Shown: piece after piece, positions 10,347 to 24,002 of the stretch | Position numbering within the stretch: the first letter of the stretch is position 1 | Layout: every line of letters starts with the position of its first letter | Assembly: GCA_032719365.1 (NCBI GenBank) | Contig: CM064861.1 | Location: forward strand, 80,286,863 to 80,350,862 | Reading direction: 5' to 3' | Origin: Prinsepia uniflora | Lineage: Eukaryota; Streptophyta; Magnoliopsida; Rosales; Rosaceae | DNA: 64,000 nt | Notes under the pieces: model-generated | What the model was told of the DNA's origin: nothing | The model's input: the letters and a program-made list of their open reading frames with translations, nothing else | Databases searched by the model: none | Translations under genes and position numbers: made by a program

Positions 10347-13300
10347 CGCATCTCATACTTCCATAACTATCTGGGGAATCCAACTGATCTCATACTTGGG
10401 TCTCCTACCCGATGTCCAGCACCTACCAATCCAACTTATCCTGACAGTTCCGAAACTGTCAGCCCAACTTGGTCAAGCGAACCAACTCATCCGACTTCCA
10501 ATCCATCTAACGATCATTCTCTCAGAGGTCAACACATTCCAACTAGTACCCAAAACACCTCTAACGTCGCACCAGCCGACACTCACGACTCCGCCAGCAG
10601 TAGGTACGCCATAACACCACTACCACCAGCCTTACCATCCTTGATTGTTTTCCGAGTCAAGCGTACCTCGTACCAATACTTCAATACATTGTGCGAGTTT
10701 GCCGTCAACAGGCACAAAGCTCAAGTACACCAAGTCACAAGACGACATCGACGGACGATCCGTATCACTTTGTCAGCGATTTGCGCTGACTCTACTGGAG
10801 TCCTTACGCAACAATTCATCTCACAGGTGGTTTCCCTAACCACTAGCATAGTCAACCTGTGGGATCACCATCAATGTCCCACACTACCTATCTATAACTG
10901 GACCTGATTACGTACCTCTCAAACCATGGTCTCACATCTGCGTATCAGGGTCCCACCAGCCACTCATGGCTCTGAGCATCCAGACCACATCACTATTGAC
11001 TCCTGATATAATCCATCAGTCACTCAGGATCACCCTGATCCAGGCTACATACTTCGTCAAAATTAAGCATATCGGAACTACGCCGATCATCAACTCTCTA
11101 CCAGAACATCTCAATGTACATCCATCACGTCCAATCGCATCGGAACACATCTCAAGTATATGCACCAATCACAACCATAAAGATTCACGGTACATACCAC
11201 ACAGATATTTTAGAATACCTCAAACACAGCTCGTAGAGTATATCCCCCCTTACTTCCAACGACATCCTACGGTAAGTCGACCAATCAACCACATCGACAT
11301 CAGCCACGCTCTACGACACCAAAAGTCCAACCAACAACATCATAATGTACCCGTCAACTTCACAGTGAAACCTCCAGGGCACACAAACTTCCGCGTAACT
11401 ATATTGATTACTACCTACCGAGAGGCCAAACACGCTTCGCTTTTGAAGCCCATCGGTCCAATCAAATACTAGGCCAACCCGTCAGGCCAAACACGTCTTC
11501 TGAAGAACACCAGCTCAAATCTATATCGAGTCTCCCAGTCTCCTGGGTCTCCCAACCCATATGAAATCCAATCACAACTTAATTACGAATACCAGGCAGA
11601 CCCAACACCAGATCCAAAACCAACCCCCATACGTATGTGAGACGGACCACACGCGTCCTGTACACCTCCAAGATAGTCAAGATATCCAACATGTGCCTCA
11701 CATATGATCCTCTTGATCCACAACAGCTCAAACCTGAGCCAGAAACAATCCAATCCCGATCCATTCACTCCTAAGTGGATCCCACTTCTCGTCCATACTA
11801 CTCTTAGCATCATACCATCACATTGATCCAAAATACCACACGTCTAGATTGTGGGTTCTCGTCAATAACCTCATATCGATCAGTTATAGTCACTCATTCT
11901 CTGCTTCCTTCCGTCATCTTTCAACGGAAACTCACAATAATCCACTACTATGACTCACAAGTCATCCGACCTTAAGCCAACTTATCAAAAACTCATGACA
12001 CTAGCCACACATGCCAAACATGGCGTCACTAAGTCCTCTTTCTGCTCCTGACCCCATCCACACGTGTCCACCACCAAGGAGGGTCACAACTCCTAGAGTG
12101 CCTCCACTAAGTCACCGGAAGCGACGCCAGAGTATCCAACCCTCAGAATCAACAGTGGTCTCATCGTCACAATCACAACATCTCCTGATTCTGGAATTCC
12201 AACCATGTTGGAAATATGTTCATCTTTTCCAACCATGGGACTTCATCCCAAAGTATACCACCTATGGATTAACTATCCAAACATCAACTCCTCTATGGGA
12301 CTTAGAAAAGTCCACACCTCATATGGATCACAACCACGTGTCCGTAACCAAACCAAATCACCGACCAACTCGCCTGTCGGTTCTCACTATTTATACACAT
12401 CCAAAGGATGTCCAACATTACTCCATTTGATGTTTGCATCCCAAACTTTCGGAGGTTCAACCCCGAGCACCACTATCATACTCGTAACCAACTCTCGGGA
12501 AATCACCAAGCATGGGCCTCGGCATCACCCAAAAGCCAACCTCGGCATGTCTAACACATCAGGATGAGTCCACGAAATCAACCTCATGGATGGTCAAACC
12601 CGACCATTCCAACCTAGCCCAATCCAACACGAAGCATAGGTCCACGCGCTTCCACTGCTCTACTCTGATCAAATCAACGGCATCCTGATCGATCATACCG
12701 AACATGGCCTGCCCCTAGTCATCCCATCTCCCAACTCTGTTCATAATTTCGTCCAGACACCGGCATCTCACGCCTGGTCACAATCCTCAACTCACGATGT
12801 GCCCATCGTACCATTACAAGCCTCCTAGCTCGTGGCACATCATCCTCTATCTCGTGCTCACAACACACCAGTCCCAAACCTCCGCTCCTACCCAGCCAAA
12901 ACCCTCAACCTACGCTCGGGTCAAGGGAATTAACATCCCTCGTAATCCATAACTCTGAGCAACTCAATGCTCAACCAACGCCGCAGTCTCACTGGACTCG
13001 TCCCGAGTCGTCCGCCAACCATCCACTACCTCGGCTGCACCTAGCAACACCATCTCCAATCCGTCTGTAAATCGGCCTAATCACAACAACTATCTACCAC
13101 AAACCCCAAACTCATAGTTTCTAGACCAGTCATTCCACAGGGTTCCTCAAATCATCCTCGTCATACGTGTGATCAAAAGCCCACGACATCCACTAGCTCA
13201 CAACACCCTTACCACTCGGGTCATCACAACCGACTAAGACCATTCCTTATTGTAAACTCTACACACCGACGTCACTCAGTAACCAACACTAGGGGAAAAT

Positions 13301-13865
13301 CCCTCAAATCCTTAAAGTAGTTTCCTATACCCCGTCCCGCGAGGCATCTGGCTACTCGTAGCCGCACAAGTCCAAGCTCGAACAATCTGACCAAATGGTC
13401 ACAAGTCCATACTATCGTCATCCAAATCGCCATCCGGCCTAACAGGCCATCGTCAACCAGCATCCTCGGCCCACGTGTACTACCAGCACAACAGGCTACT
13501 ATCGGGGCCCACAGGCCGACCAGCCTACTCGTAATCGTAGCTCACCGACTACCTTCTAGGTTAACCACGCTGGCATACATTCGACCCTATGTTCCAACCA
13601 TCGAGCATATCCAGCGCCAAACACGCTAACTTCTCCGGCCCTAAGCCGACATACGTCATACCTTGCACCGCGTATCGAGCGATTAACACCCTGGCACTAA
13701 CAATTGCAGCTAACTAACCACTAACGAACGTACTGTCACTATCACTTCCAGGTCGATGACGGGCTGTTCCGCGTCGAGACATCACATCCACAGTAGCATT
13801 CCAGCACAGAAGTAAATGAACCAACGACTCTGGGAGCCAAAGCTCACGCAGAGCTCACAAAACCT

Positions 13866-13880
13866 GCTCTGATACCAATT
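13866..13880 (-). other. Primer-binding site, tRNA-iMet type
   Basis: The minus strand reads TTGGTATCAGAGC immediately after the 5' LTR end at 13881, the standard initiator-Met priming sequence. It fixes the minus orientation. Confidence 0.85.
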
Positions 13881-15040
13881 TGACATGACCCATCCCCAAT
13901 CCCCCGAGATTAAGGGCTAAGTCATGCTCCCGTCTAACTCACGTGCGACACGAAGGCTGACTGACGACCAACCTCTATGTAACACGTAAGCTGGAAAAGG
14001 GATTCTCGATTAGACCGTCCAAAAACTTCTGGACTTCCCAGAGTGCACAAAATCTACTGTGGATCACGTGTGTGATGTCTCCGTCTCTCTTTATCAACAG
14101 CCCGCACTGCAACAACCTGGAGGGTATCGAAAACATAAAAGACTATGAGTGGACAAAAATAAAGAATAAGTTTAGAAAACTGTTTACAAGAAAAGACAAT
14201 TATACCATCCTTTTAAAAACCAATGCATGCTTAATCAACTCATGTCAGAAAACCATTTCATTTTCGAGATAATCAAACCATTTATGCACACCGAAATCAT
14301 TTCCTTTTCTCAAATCCCGGGCCTCAGCCCAAAACCATCGAAATCATCATCCGGGGCATAGCCCAAAACATCGGAAAACCGTTATCTGAAATCCATCATT
14401 ATTGGAAACCATCAAGTTCTCATCGAAATCCAAAACACATTTGAAATCCATTTCAACCAATCGAACCTGCTGGATCTATCCGAGTCTTTAAACTCCTGAG
14501 TCTTTAAACTCAATCTAGGCCTCAATATAATCCGATTCTTTAAACTCCCAAGTCTTTAAACTCAATAGGCCTATGAGGGAAATTACAATATCTGAGTCTT
14601 TAAACTCCCGCGTCTTTAAACTCAATCCAGGTCTTTAAACCCAATCCGGGCCCGCCCCCATCATAATCATATCTGGGTATTTAAACCAAATAACCATATC
14701 TAGCAAATCCAATTCAAAAACCATTTCCAAATCCATGTCCAAATCCGAATTCGAAATCACCATTTCGAATTCCAAGTCGAATCTGAAATCAACATCCCGA
14801 ATCCAAATCCAGAATCATATCCACAATCCATTCCCAAATCCGAATCTGAAACCATCATCCCATAAGCTAGCATCCGGAATAACCATTCCAAACCCAAATC
14901 CAGAAATCCACTTTCAAGTTCCAAAATCGAATCCCGAATCGTCATCCTGAAATCCAATTCAAAAACGCGAAATCACGTTTATCGAAACCACTTTTATGAA
15001 CTGGGTCTCAAGCCCGAAATAACTTTTCTGATATCCATTA
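13881..15040 (-). mobile_element. 5' LTR of older element, part 1
   Basis: Aligns with 7213-8365 of the 3' LTR: same beginning, same TTTAAA hairpin array (about 14478-14690), same order. It is cut at 15040 by the younger element, whose target duplication is CATTA. The LTR resumes at 24003 with 'cattagaaatcatt', matching 'cattagaaatcatt' in the intact copy near 8375. Confidence 0.88.
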
Positions 15041-15093
15041 TGACAGGACCCATCCCAATCCCCCAGGGATTAGTGCGGGATGACCCTGCTCCC

Positions 15094-15114
15094 GTCTGAC
15101 ACGAAGTGTCAGAC
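15094..15114 (-). other. Stem-loop near the LTR 3' end
   Basis: GTCTGACAC (15094-15102) and GTGTCAGAC (15106-15114) pair perfectly around a 3-nt loop. The copy at 21155-21175 is identical. Related arms occur in other copies with different loops. Confidence 0.8.
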
Positions 15115-15844
15115 AAGGGATATTTTCGTCCTTTGCCCTCCCGGGCTATCAGAGTACGCCAGGATCCGGAGGAGGTATGTGATATCTCGGTCTCTGCTAC
15201 AGTCCACATCCGATGTCAACCTGAAGGGCAGTCAAAACATTAAAAACTGTGAGTGGACAAAACAAAAGTTTATAAAACATTTAATAAGGAAGACATTTGT
15301 ACCCTCTACTAAAAAGCATGCATGCATTCGAAAACCATTTATCCAAAACAAACCATATGTGGGACTAAGCCCAAAGCAGATATAAACCAAGGTCGAAAGG
15401 ACCACAATGAAAACGACCATACGGGCCACTGCCCAAATCCATAAGGGACTCGGCCCCAAACCATAAAGAAACCAAGTACACGAGCTACTGCTCAAATCCT
15501 GTGCACACCTGTACACACCACATATCATATAACATATATCCATCACATACATATATATAAGTCACACAACCAATCCTGTCACGGTATCCAAAGCCACGCG
15601 CGCGCTACCCGGGTCTCAATCCGAGTCATCTCAAAGTCAAGATCAATGTCCGCAGACCACTGACCCTACCCGAGGTAATAGTAATCATAGCCTTCCTGAG
15701 AGTAAGGAACCCAACTGGGGGGTGACTCCACTCAGTCGGTGCTCCGTGACTACTCTGGGGTCCACCCAGGCCAACGACCCTCCCCGGAGGAGATAATAGA
15801 AGTAAAGGAAGGTAGACGAACATATATATACATAACATAAACAT

Positions 15845-16072
15845 TCATGACTGGTTCCCCTGAACCGTCATGATCCATAATATCCATAATCAGGTAACAT
15901 GCCGGTTCCCATAAACCGTCATGTACTGTAATAACATAACCACGTAACATGCCGGTTCCCATAAACCGTCATGTACCGAAATAACCAACAAGGGTTCATA
16001 CCGGTTCCCATAAACCGTCATGAACCATGATACCATAACAAGGGTTCATGCCGGTTCCCATAAACCGTCATG
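15845..16072 (-). repeat. Array of CGGTT...AACCG hairpin units
   Basis: Five tandem-like units of about 45 bp with core CATGCCGGTTCCCATAAACC followed by GTCATG. Each folds as CATG.CGGTT / AACCG.CATG. The homologous array is at 21905-22132 in the other LTR, and decayed units are at 34198-34285. Confidence 0.88.
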
Positions 16073-17925
16073 AGCCTGGGAATCCATTTAAGGTTCCCTG
16101 ACCTGAAATCAAAACCGTAAAGTGACTGGGTCTCGTACCCGAACATAGGACACCAACTGGGCACCGTGCCCGGAATCTGAGGTCATATGCCCGAGACAAA
16201 ACCAAATGGGTCTCATACCCGAGTTTATCATTTTGAAATCCAAATTCAGTTCATTTAAATCAATAAAGAAATACAGACCCGTATAAGCACCGTATAAGGC
16301 CGAAACCTCGATATACGTGCTTATACGTAACCACATACAAATGCACCCATGGCATCATCAAACAAGTAATAAAACATATAATAAACATTTATGCATGCAC
16401 CAATTTAGAAAACAAGGTCCACTCACAGACCGTCCGAGCTGCCGCCTCGATTTGCGTGCCATACGGCTCCCCGAGCCGATCACCGTCACCGGGACTCCCA
16501 AACCTGTCCAAATCATAATAGAAGGTTACTAACTACTTAATTAACCTCCTACCAAAGCCCCGTAATTTTCCCGTATTTTTAACTATTTTTAATCCCGAAC
16601 CTAAACCTTCCGATGCCCCGAAACATATCGAGACGGTGTCCGATCGACACGAAACCAGTCTCAAAATGTTCGTTACATCGAATAGATGATTTCACATGTT
16701 GGAAGCTTCCCCAGATTCCCTGCCACGCGCCCTCACGCGCCGCCTGAAGTGGCTGCACGTGGGCTTCACGCGCCGCTACAGTGCGTCTTCTTCCTTCGAT
16801 CGAACCGGTCCGAACCGACCGGTCCGGTCCGTCCCCTGCAATTGGACCGGCGTAACCGGTCCAGGTCTCCGACGCCCTCATTTCTCATCCGTTTTCCTCC
16901 ATTTCAATCCCTAAATTCATCTTTTAATCTTTCCTATCATTCCCAATTAACCAAACTAGCTAAAACACCCAAAATCCTAACGGTTCAAAATGGACCTCAC
17001 GGTCCCTGTTTTTCCGATCGTCCCACACGGCTGCTCAGCCGTCAACCCCCGTTCAAACTCATCTCTATACACCCTAAACAATCTAACAAACATTCCCTAA
17101 GCAACCAAAACGATCCATAATGTAAAACACAAATTAAAAATCGAATTTGGGCAAACCGAGTACCTCTCGGGTTTCATGGCCGCCGCCCACGGCGGCGTGG
17201 CTTCCAGCCGGCCACCAGCGTCCAGCCTTCATCCTCTCCACCTCTGGGCTTCTTGATTCATGATCGAACAAGGTTGAATGTTTGGGTCGCACAGATGAGA
17301 GGAATGGGGTCGGGAAAATGGTTGGAGGAAAATGGAAAAATGGATGCACGGTTGAGTGTTTTGGTGCATGAGTGGGTGAGGTTGGCCAGTGGATGGGTGA
17401 CAAATGTCACTCATCCATTGGGCCTCCATTAAATATCTGGGCCCACTAGAGACAAAACTGCACTTTTTGTCTCGTAAAACGTGCCGTCGTGAATAGTAAC
17501 TGGGAACTTCCGTGAACCGTAACTTCGCCGTCGAACGTCCGAATTCGACGTGCCGCCTGTCTAAGGATTCGTATCGTCCTTATCTACATAACGGTCTTCG
17601 GCCCTCGGCCATCGGACCTCCCGATCAAAAAGTCAACTTTTGACCTCCTATTCACCCAAATTACCAAAATGCCCCTAAACTTCCGAACGTCATAACTTCT
17701 TCCTCGAACGTCGGAATTGAACGTGCCACCTGTCTATGAACTCGTGACGTCACGAACTACGTCACGGTCATCAGTCAAAGTCCATTTGACTGCCCGATTA
17801 AAAAGTCAACGTTTTGCCACCATCAGGGGCAAAACGGTCATTTCGCACCGTTCGTCCGATTTCGCTCTACTAATCACGGATTAGCCTCACTAATCTAATC
17901 TAGGAATTTGAGACGAGTCGTTACA

Positions 17926-20900
17926 ACCTTCCCTCCTTAATTAATTTCGTCCTCGAAATTCCAACCGACCTAATCTAACCGTTCTTCCCTCCTTAATTAG
18001 TTCCGTTCTCGAAACTCCACTATCCTGATTCCACAACCTCCACCTCGTGGAAATAATTCGACCTACCACGCAACGCGTGTATGCTAGTACACCCACTAAC
18101 CAGAACAATACTTACTCGTCTGCAGCCAGACGTACCGCTAACATCCATATCGTATCGACTACGTTCGACCACGTCGAATGACAGTAGTCATGCGTTCTGA
18201 ATTGACACTACTTGTCAAATCTACCGTTTCGTTGACACAACCAACTAGACGGTTCCGTGCTCAACCGCTAACTATCCTGACATCTACTCCCACTGGGAGT
18301 CGCCAAAACTCACTAACCGATCCACGATGACACCTCCGACAAATTGTCACCACTTGACAGTCGTCAATCGAAATCTATCACTATACTCACTCGTGGTTAC
18401 ACTAACCAACAATTCACCCGACCTGTGTGTAACTAGACCCATCAGAAATACCATGACCCAATGCACGGTATCCAATGTCCAGTTCACGACCTCGACTAAT
18501 TCAATGGTATCGGACTAAGCCGACTATCAATACGCTCTCCAATGTACCACTGGTATACCCTATATATCGTCACCCGACATCACCAGTCTTCCTGGTATCA
18601 TACCTCGAACAACGCACAAAGTACGTACATCTACCCATCGACATACCACAACAATAACCAGACCACCTAGGTCGTAGTCAAACACGTTTCAATTATGGAG
18701 TCCATCTGTCCGATCTAGACAAATCGAAACTCCAACCCATTATCTATTTCCAAATCCGAATCCGAATCCGCAATTTCGTAAGAAATCCCGAATCCAAACC
18801 CAGAAATCATATCTATAATCCTGTCCAAATTCAAATCCGAAATCATCATTCCGTAAACTAGTATTAGGAATAACCATTCCGAACCCAAATCCATAAAAGA
18901 AAATCTACAGTCAAGCTCTAGAATCAAATCCTGAATCGTCACCCAGAATCCGATTCCAAAACCCAAATACAGAAATCCTCTTTCAAGTTCCAAAATCAAA
19001 TCCTGAATCGTCATCCAGAAATCTGATTCCAAAACCTGAAATCTCGTTCACGTCTACCTAGACGCACCATATCCGAACCTATCGGATACCTGTTCAACCG
19101 ATCACGACCACACTATCGATTGACTTCATAGGGAAGCCAATCACAACACTCACCCATCCAGGGTTGACCCAAATCCGACCACGTCGAAAAACTACTCAGG
19201 CGAGTAATAAGCCATATGGGATTTACCTCGAACAGAAGTTCAGTCCCAACATGCTCCACTCAAACATCCAAGTATGAGCGATAAACTCTCCACCTATCTG
19301 GATCATCAAGACCACGATCCAGATCCATAACGATACCCAAAGTCCTAAACCAATTCCCACATCTAAACAGATTAGTCAACGACGAGACACGCCGAGACTG
19401 TGGGTTACCACTGATTACCTCGTATCGATCCTTGTCATTCCACCGAGGAAAAAAATCAAGAATGATCGAATAATCCATCCTACGTGAATGCAACCAAAAC
19501 CCCGTTGCACTCACCACGCCACGTAATCCAACATCGTCTGCCACCAAGCAGAAAATGGGAAATCCGAGTCACCTAATACACGATCAGTGTACTAGTGACA
19601 ACCAACAACATCTACTTCATCAATATCATCTACCACCATCAATTATGGTAGAACCTGAGAAGTCACCCAAACGACTTCGACATACCCAATACCAATGCGG
19701 AAAACCCGCATTCCTCTCGTCACCTCAATCGCAACCTCTCGCGATTTCGAAGTTCCAACAAGATTGGAAACAACGTACCCAGACATCAACCACTTGTACC
19801 CTAACTATCCGTGATCCACTCCCGAACCACAGATACCGAACATATGCCCATCTCGACGGAGTCACACCCCGATCCGTAACTCATCGTCATCACGATCACC
19901 GGCACCAGTACCAGCGCTAGTACCAGCACCACGCACTATCACCAAAACTAGTGTCAGTATCAACACGCCGTGTGCAAAACTGACACCCTGGATCTCCGCT
20001 CATACCGAGCGACGATCGCGTACCTCTGCTCCATAGGAGAAACTCTGTCTCCCTCGTACCCAACACCTCTGGGTACAATCACCCTGACAACTCACACGAG
20101 AAAAGGAAACGTCCCCTGAACGTCCCCGATTCCCAACAACCACAGCTACAACCACTCTCGGTAGTAGTGCCTGCTACACACTTGTGCAGACCTAACTACC
20201 AGGCACCGCTATCGAGACCCCGCATCCAACGGAATCACTCGCCCGTACCAAATACTCCGTATCCCACTTAGGGATTCCATCGACAAGTACCAACCCTGGT
20301 AACCTGTCCAACCAAACTCTAACTAGTCGCAAATCGACTAACCCAATGTCCTCTACCAGGTCACCAATGACCTTAGTTGTACCAACAGTCCATCACAACT
20401 GAAGTAGCACGACAACCAACTCGGTCTAACCGATACGTACAACTCTGACTGCGCGAAGTGCAGTCCCAACACAAGCTGACATGACTAGACCGACTAACGA
20501 ATCCAAATCCGAATAGTCGTCCAAGTCAAACCACTCGTCAACTCCCATTTCCGAACCATACACATACGGTAGGGTTCCACGATCACACCTAGAGTTCCTC
20601 AGAACCCAACTGCATAAGGCAGTAAAATCTACGATCTGACCGACTCCGCGGTCTTGACATCGTAAAGACGTCAATCCAATCCTACCGTCAATCCAACTAG
20701 GATTCCTCGTATCCGGTTGCTAACTGCCAACTGCAGTAAATCCATTTAACTCAACATAATCTGACCATCTAATGGTCACACTCCTAACCAGTCGTCGGAA
20801 TCGATCCTACGACATCGTGAAGACGATCCCAACTAACCGTCTCACGATCCAAAACTCTAACGTAATACTACATTAAGCCTTCCGTAGGGTTCCACACTGC

Positions 20901-21101
20901 CAACCCTGACAGAACCATGGAAACCCCGGCATCGAGTGCCGAACCAAGGCATGCCAATCCTACTAACTATCGTACCGGCACCCCGACAATCAGGTTGACC
21001 ACGAACTGCAGCCCAATGAGATATCACATCCTCGACCAGCATACATACTCCAAGAGCTCCGCGGTTGCTCGAATAGAGACAACCCCGCTCTGATACCACG
21101 T
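17926..21101 (-). mobile_element. Internal region of young element, non-coding
   Basis: About 3.2 kb bounded by a polypurine tract (minus AAGGAGGGAAGGT, from 17926) and an iMet-type primer site (minus TGGTATCAGAGC, 21087-21098). No retrotransposon protein motif was recognised on either strand, although the insertion is young, so the lack of coding capacity was probably already present in the parent. It includes an array-like stretch of 'aatccgaatccgaaatc' sequence at 18720-19045. Confidence 0.72.
21087..21098 (-). other. Primer-binding site, tRNA-iMet type
   Basis: Minus strand TGGTATCAGAGC, three bases from the 5' LTR end at 21102. Confidence 0.85.
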
Positions 21102-24002
21102 TGACAGGACCCATCCCAATCCCCCAGGGATTAGTGAGGGATGACCCTGCTCCCGTCTGACACGAAGTGTCAGACAAGGGATATTTTCGTCCTTTGCCCT
21201 CCCGGGCTATCAGAGTACGCCAGGATCCGGAGGAGGTATGTGATATCTCGGTCTCTGCTACATTCCACATCCGATGTCAACCTGAAGGGCAGTCAAAACA
21301 TTAAAAACTGTGAGTGGACAAAACAAAAGTTTATAAAACATTTAATAAGGAAGACATTTGTACCCTCCACTAAAAAGCATGCATGCATTCGAAAACCATT
21401 TATCCAAAACAAACCATATGTGGGACTAAGCCCAAAGCAGATATAAACCAAGGTCGAAAGGACCACAAGAAAACGACCATACGGGCCACTGCCCAAATCC
21501 ATAAGGGACTCGGCCCCAAACCATAAAGAAACCAAGTACACGAGCTACTGCTCAAATCCTGTGCACACCTGTACACACCACATATCATATAACATATATC
21601 CATCACATACATATATATAAGTCACACAACCAATCCTGTCACGGTATCCAAAGCCACGCGCGCGCTACCCGGGTCTCAATCCGAGTCATCTCAAAGTCAA
21701 GATCAATGTCCGCAGACCACTGACCCTACCCGAGGTAATAGTAATCATAGCCTTCCTGAGAGTAAGGAACCCAACTGGGGGGTGACTCCACTCAGTCGGT
21801 GCTCCGTGACTACTCCGGGGTCCACCCAGACCAACGACCCTCCCCGGAGGAGATAATAGAAGTAAAGGAAGGTAGACGAACATATATATACATAACATAA
21901 ACATTCATGACTGGTTCCCCTGAACCGTCATGATCCATAATATCCATAATCAGGTAACATGTCGGTTCCCATAAACCGTCATGTACCGTAATAACATAAC
22001 CAGGTAACATGCCGGTTCCCATAAACCGTCATGTACCGAAATAACCAACAAGGGTTCATGCCGGTTCCCTTAAATCGTCATGAACCATGATACCATAACA
22101 AGGGTTCATGCCGGTTCCCATAAACCGTCATGAGCCTGGGAATCCATTTAAGGTTCCCTGACCTGAAATCAAAACCGTAAAGTGACTGGGTCTCGTACCC
22201 GAACATAGGACACCAACTGGGCACCGTGCCCGGAATCTGAGGTCATATGCCCGAGACAAAACCAAATGGGTCTCATACCCGAGTTTATCATTTTGAAATC
22301 CAAATTCAGTTCATTTAAATCAATAAAGAAATACAGACCCGTATAAGCACCGTATAAGGCCGAAACCTCGATATACGTGCTTATACGTAACCACATACAA
22401 ATGCACCCATGGCATCATCAAACAAGTAATAAAACATATAATAAACATTTATGCATGCACCAATTTAGAAAACAAGGTCCACTCACAGACCGTCCGAGCT
22501 GCCGCTTCGATTTGCGTGCCATACGGCTCCCCGAGCCGATCACCGTCACCGGGACTCCCAAACCTGTCCAAATCGTAATAGAAGGTTACTAACTACTTAA
22601 TTAACCTCCTACCAAAGCCCCGTAATTTTCCCGTATTTTTAACTATTTTTAATCCCGAACCTAAACCTTCCGATGCCCCGAAACATATCGAGACGGTGTC
22701 CGATCGACACGAAACCAGTCTCAAAATGTTCGTTACATCGAATAGATGATTTCACATGTTGGAAGCTTCCCCAGATTCCCTGCCACGCGCCCTCACGCGC
22801 CGCCTGAAGTGGCTGCACGTGGGCTTCACGCGCCGCTACAGTGCATCTTCTTCCTTCGATCGAACCGGTCCGAACCGACCGGTCCGGTCCGTCCCCTGCA
22901 ACTGGACCGGCGTAACCGGTCCAGGTCTCCGATGCCCTCATTTCTCATCCGTTTTCCTCCATTTCAATCCCTAAATTCATCTTTTAATCTTTCCTATCAT
23001 TCCCAATTAACCAAACTAGCTAAAACACCCAAAATCCTAACGGTTCAAAATGGACCTCACGGTCCCTGTTTTTCCGATCGTCCCACACGGCTGCTCAGCC
23101 GTCAACCCCCGTTCAAACTCATCTCTATACACCCTAAACAATCTAACAAACATTCCCTAAGCAACCAAAACGATCCATAATGTAAAACACAAATTAAAAA
23201 TCGAATTTGGGCAAACCGAGTACCTCTCGGGTTTCATGGCCGCCGCCCACGGCGGCGTGGCTTCCAGCCGGCCACCAGCGTCCAGCCTTCATCCTCTCCA
23301 CCTCTGGGCTTCTCGGTTCATGATCGAACAAGGTTGGATGTTTGGGTCGCACAGATGAGAGGAATGGGGTCGGGAAAATGGTTGGAGGAAAATGGAAAAA
23401 TGGATGCACGGTTGAGTGTTTTGGTGCATGAGTGGGTGAGGTTGGCCAGTGGATGGGTGACAAGTGTCACTCATCCATTGGGCCTCCATTAAATATCTGG
23501 GCCCACTAGAGACAAAACTGCACTTTTTGTCTCGTAAAACGTGCCGTCGTGAATAGTAACTGGGAACTTCCGTGAACCGTAACTTCGCCGTCGAACGTCC
23601 GAATTCGACGTGCCGCATGTCTACGAATTCGTATCGTCCTTATCTACGTAACGGTCTTCGGCCCTCGGCCATCGGACCACCCGATCAAAAAGTCAACTTT
23701 TGACCTCCTATTCACCCAAATTACCAAAATGCCCCTAAACTTCCGAACGTCATAACTTCTTCCTCGAACGTCGGAATTGAACGTGCCACCTGTCTATGAA
23801 CTCGTGACGTCACGAACTACGTCACGGTCATCAGTCAAAGTCCATTTGACTGCCCGATTAAAAAGTTAACGTTTTGCCACCATCAGGGGCAAAACGGTCA
23901 TTTCGCACCGTTCGTCCGATTTCGCTCTACTAATCACGGATTAGCCTCACTAATCGTGATTAGTCACTAATCTAATCTAGGAATTTGGGACGAGTCGTTA
24001 CA
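21102..24002 (-). mobile_element. 5' LTR of young LARD-like element
   Basis: Partner of 15041-17925, 2901 bp, near-identical. It carries an extra 'gtgattagtcactaatc'-type duplication close to the TTACA end that the other LTR lacks. It is followed by the CATTA target duplication at 24003-24007. Confidence 0.93.
21905..22132 (-). repeat. Array of CGGTT...AACCG hairpin units
   Basis: Second LTR copy of the array at 15845-16072, with a few unit-specific substitutions. In one unit AACCG has become AATCG. Confidence 0.88.

Larger units (their letters stand above)
10311..13880 (-). mobile_element. Internal region of older element, non-coding
   Basis: About 3.6 kb between the polypurine tract and primer site of the 7213-25811 element. 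I find no gag, protease, RT, RNase H or integrase motif on either strand. Open frames are short (the longest, 10966-11472 on plus, has 168 codons) and look like chance reading of a low-complexity, C/A-rich strand. A full element with long LTRs, correct priming signals and no coding region fits a LARD, which would need proteins from another element. Confidence 0.7.
15041..17925 (-). mobile_element. 3' LTR of young LARD-like element, TSD CATTA
   Basis: Minus orientation, 2885 bp, from TGACAGGACCC (15041) to ...GAGTCGTTACA (17925). Compared by eye with the 5' LTR at 21102-24002 it has about 28 substitutions, a 1-bp indel and one indel of about 17 bp near the end, so about 99% identity. Target duplications are 15036-15040 and 24003-24007 (CATTA). 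It contains a perfect 9-bp stem (15094-15114), the intron-like segment (15221-16426) and two hairpin arrays. Confidence 0.93.

Noticed and set aside
10966..11472. 168-codon ORF in the internal region of the older element
   Set aside because: No domain or family motif, a histidine/proline-rich composition expected from C/A-rich DNA, and no matching ORF in the younger element's interior.
16686..17120. 144-codon ORF, repeated at 22746-23180
   Set aside because: Conservation is due to the two near-identical LTRs. It is antisense to the element and contains the GC-rich stem; no protein family recognised.
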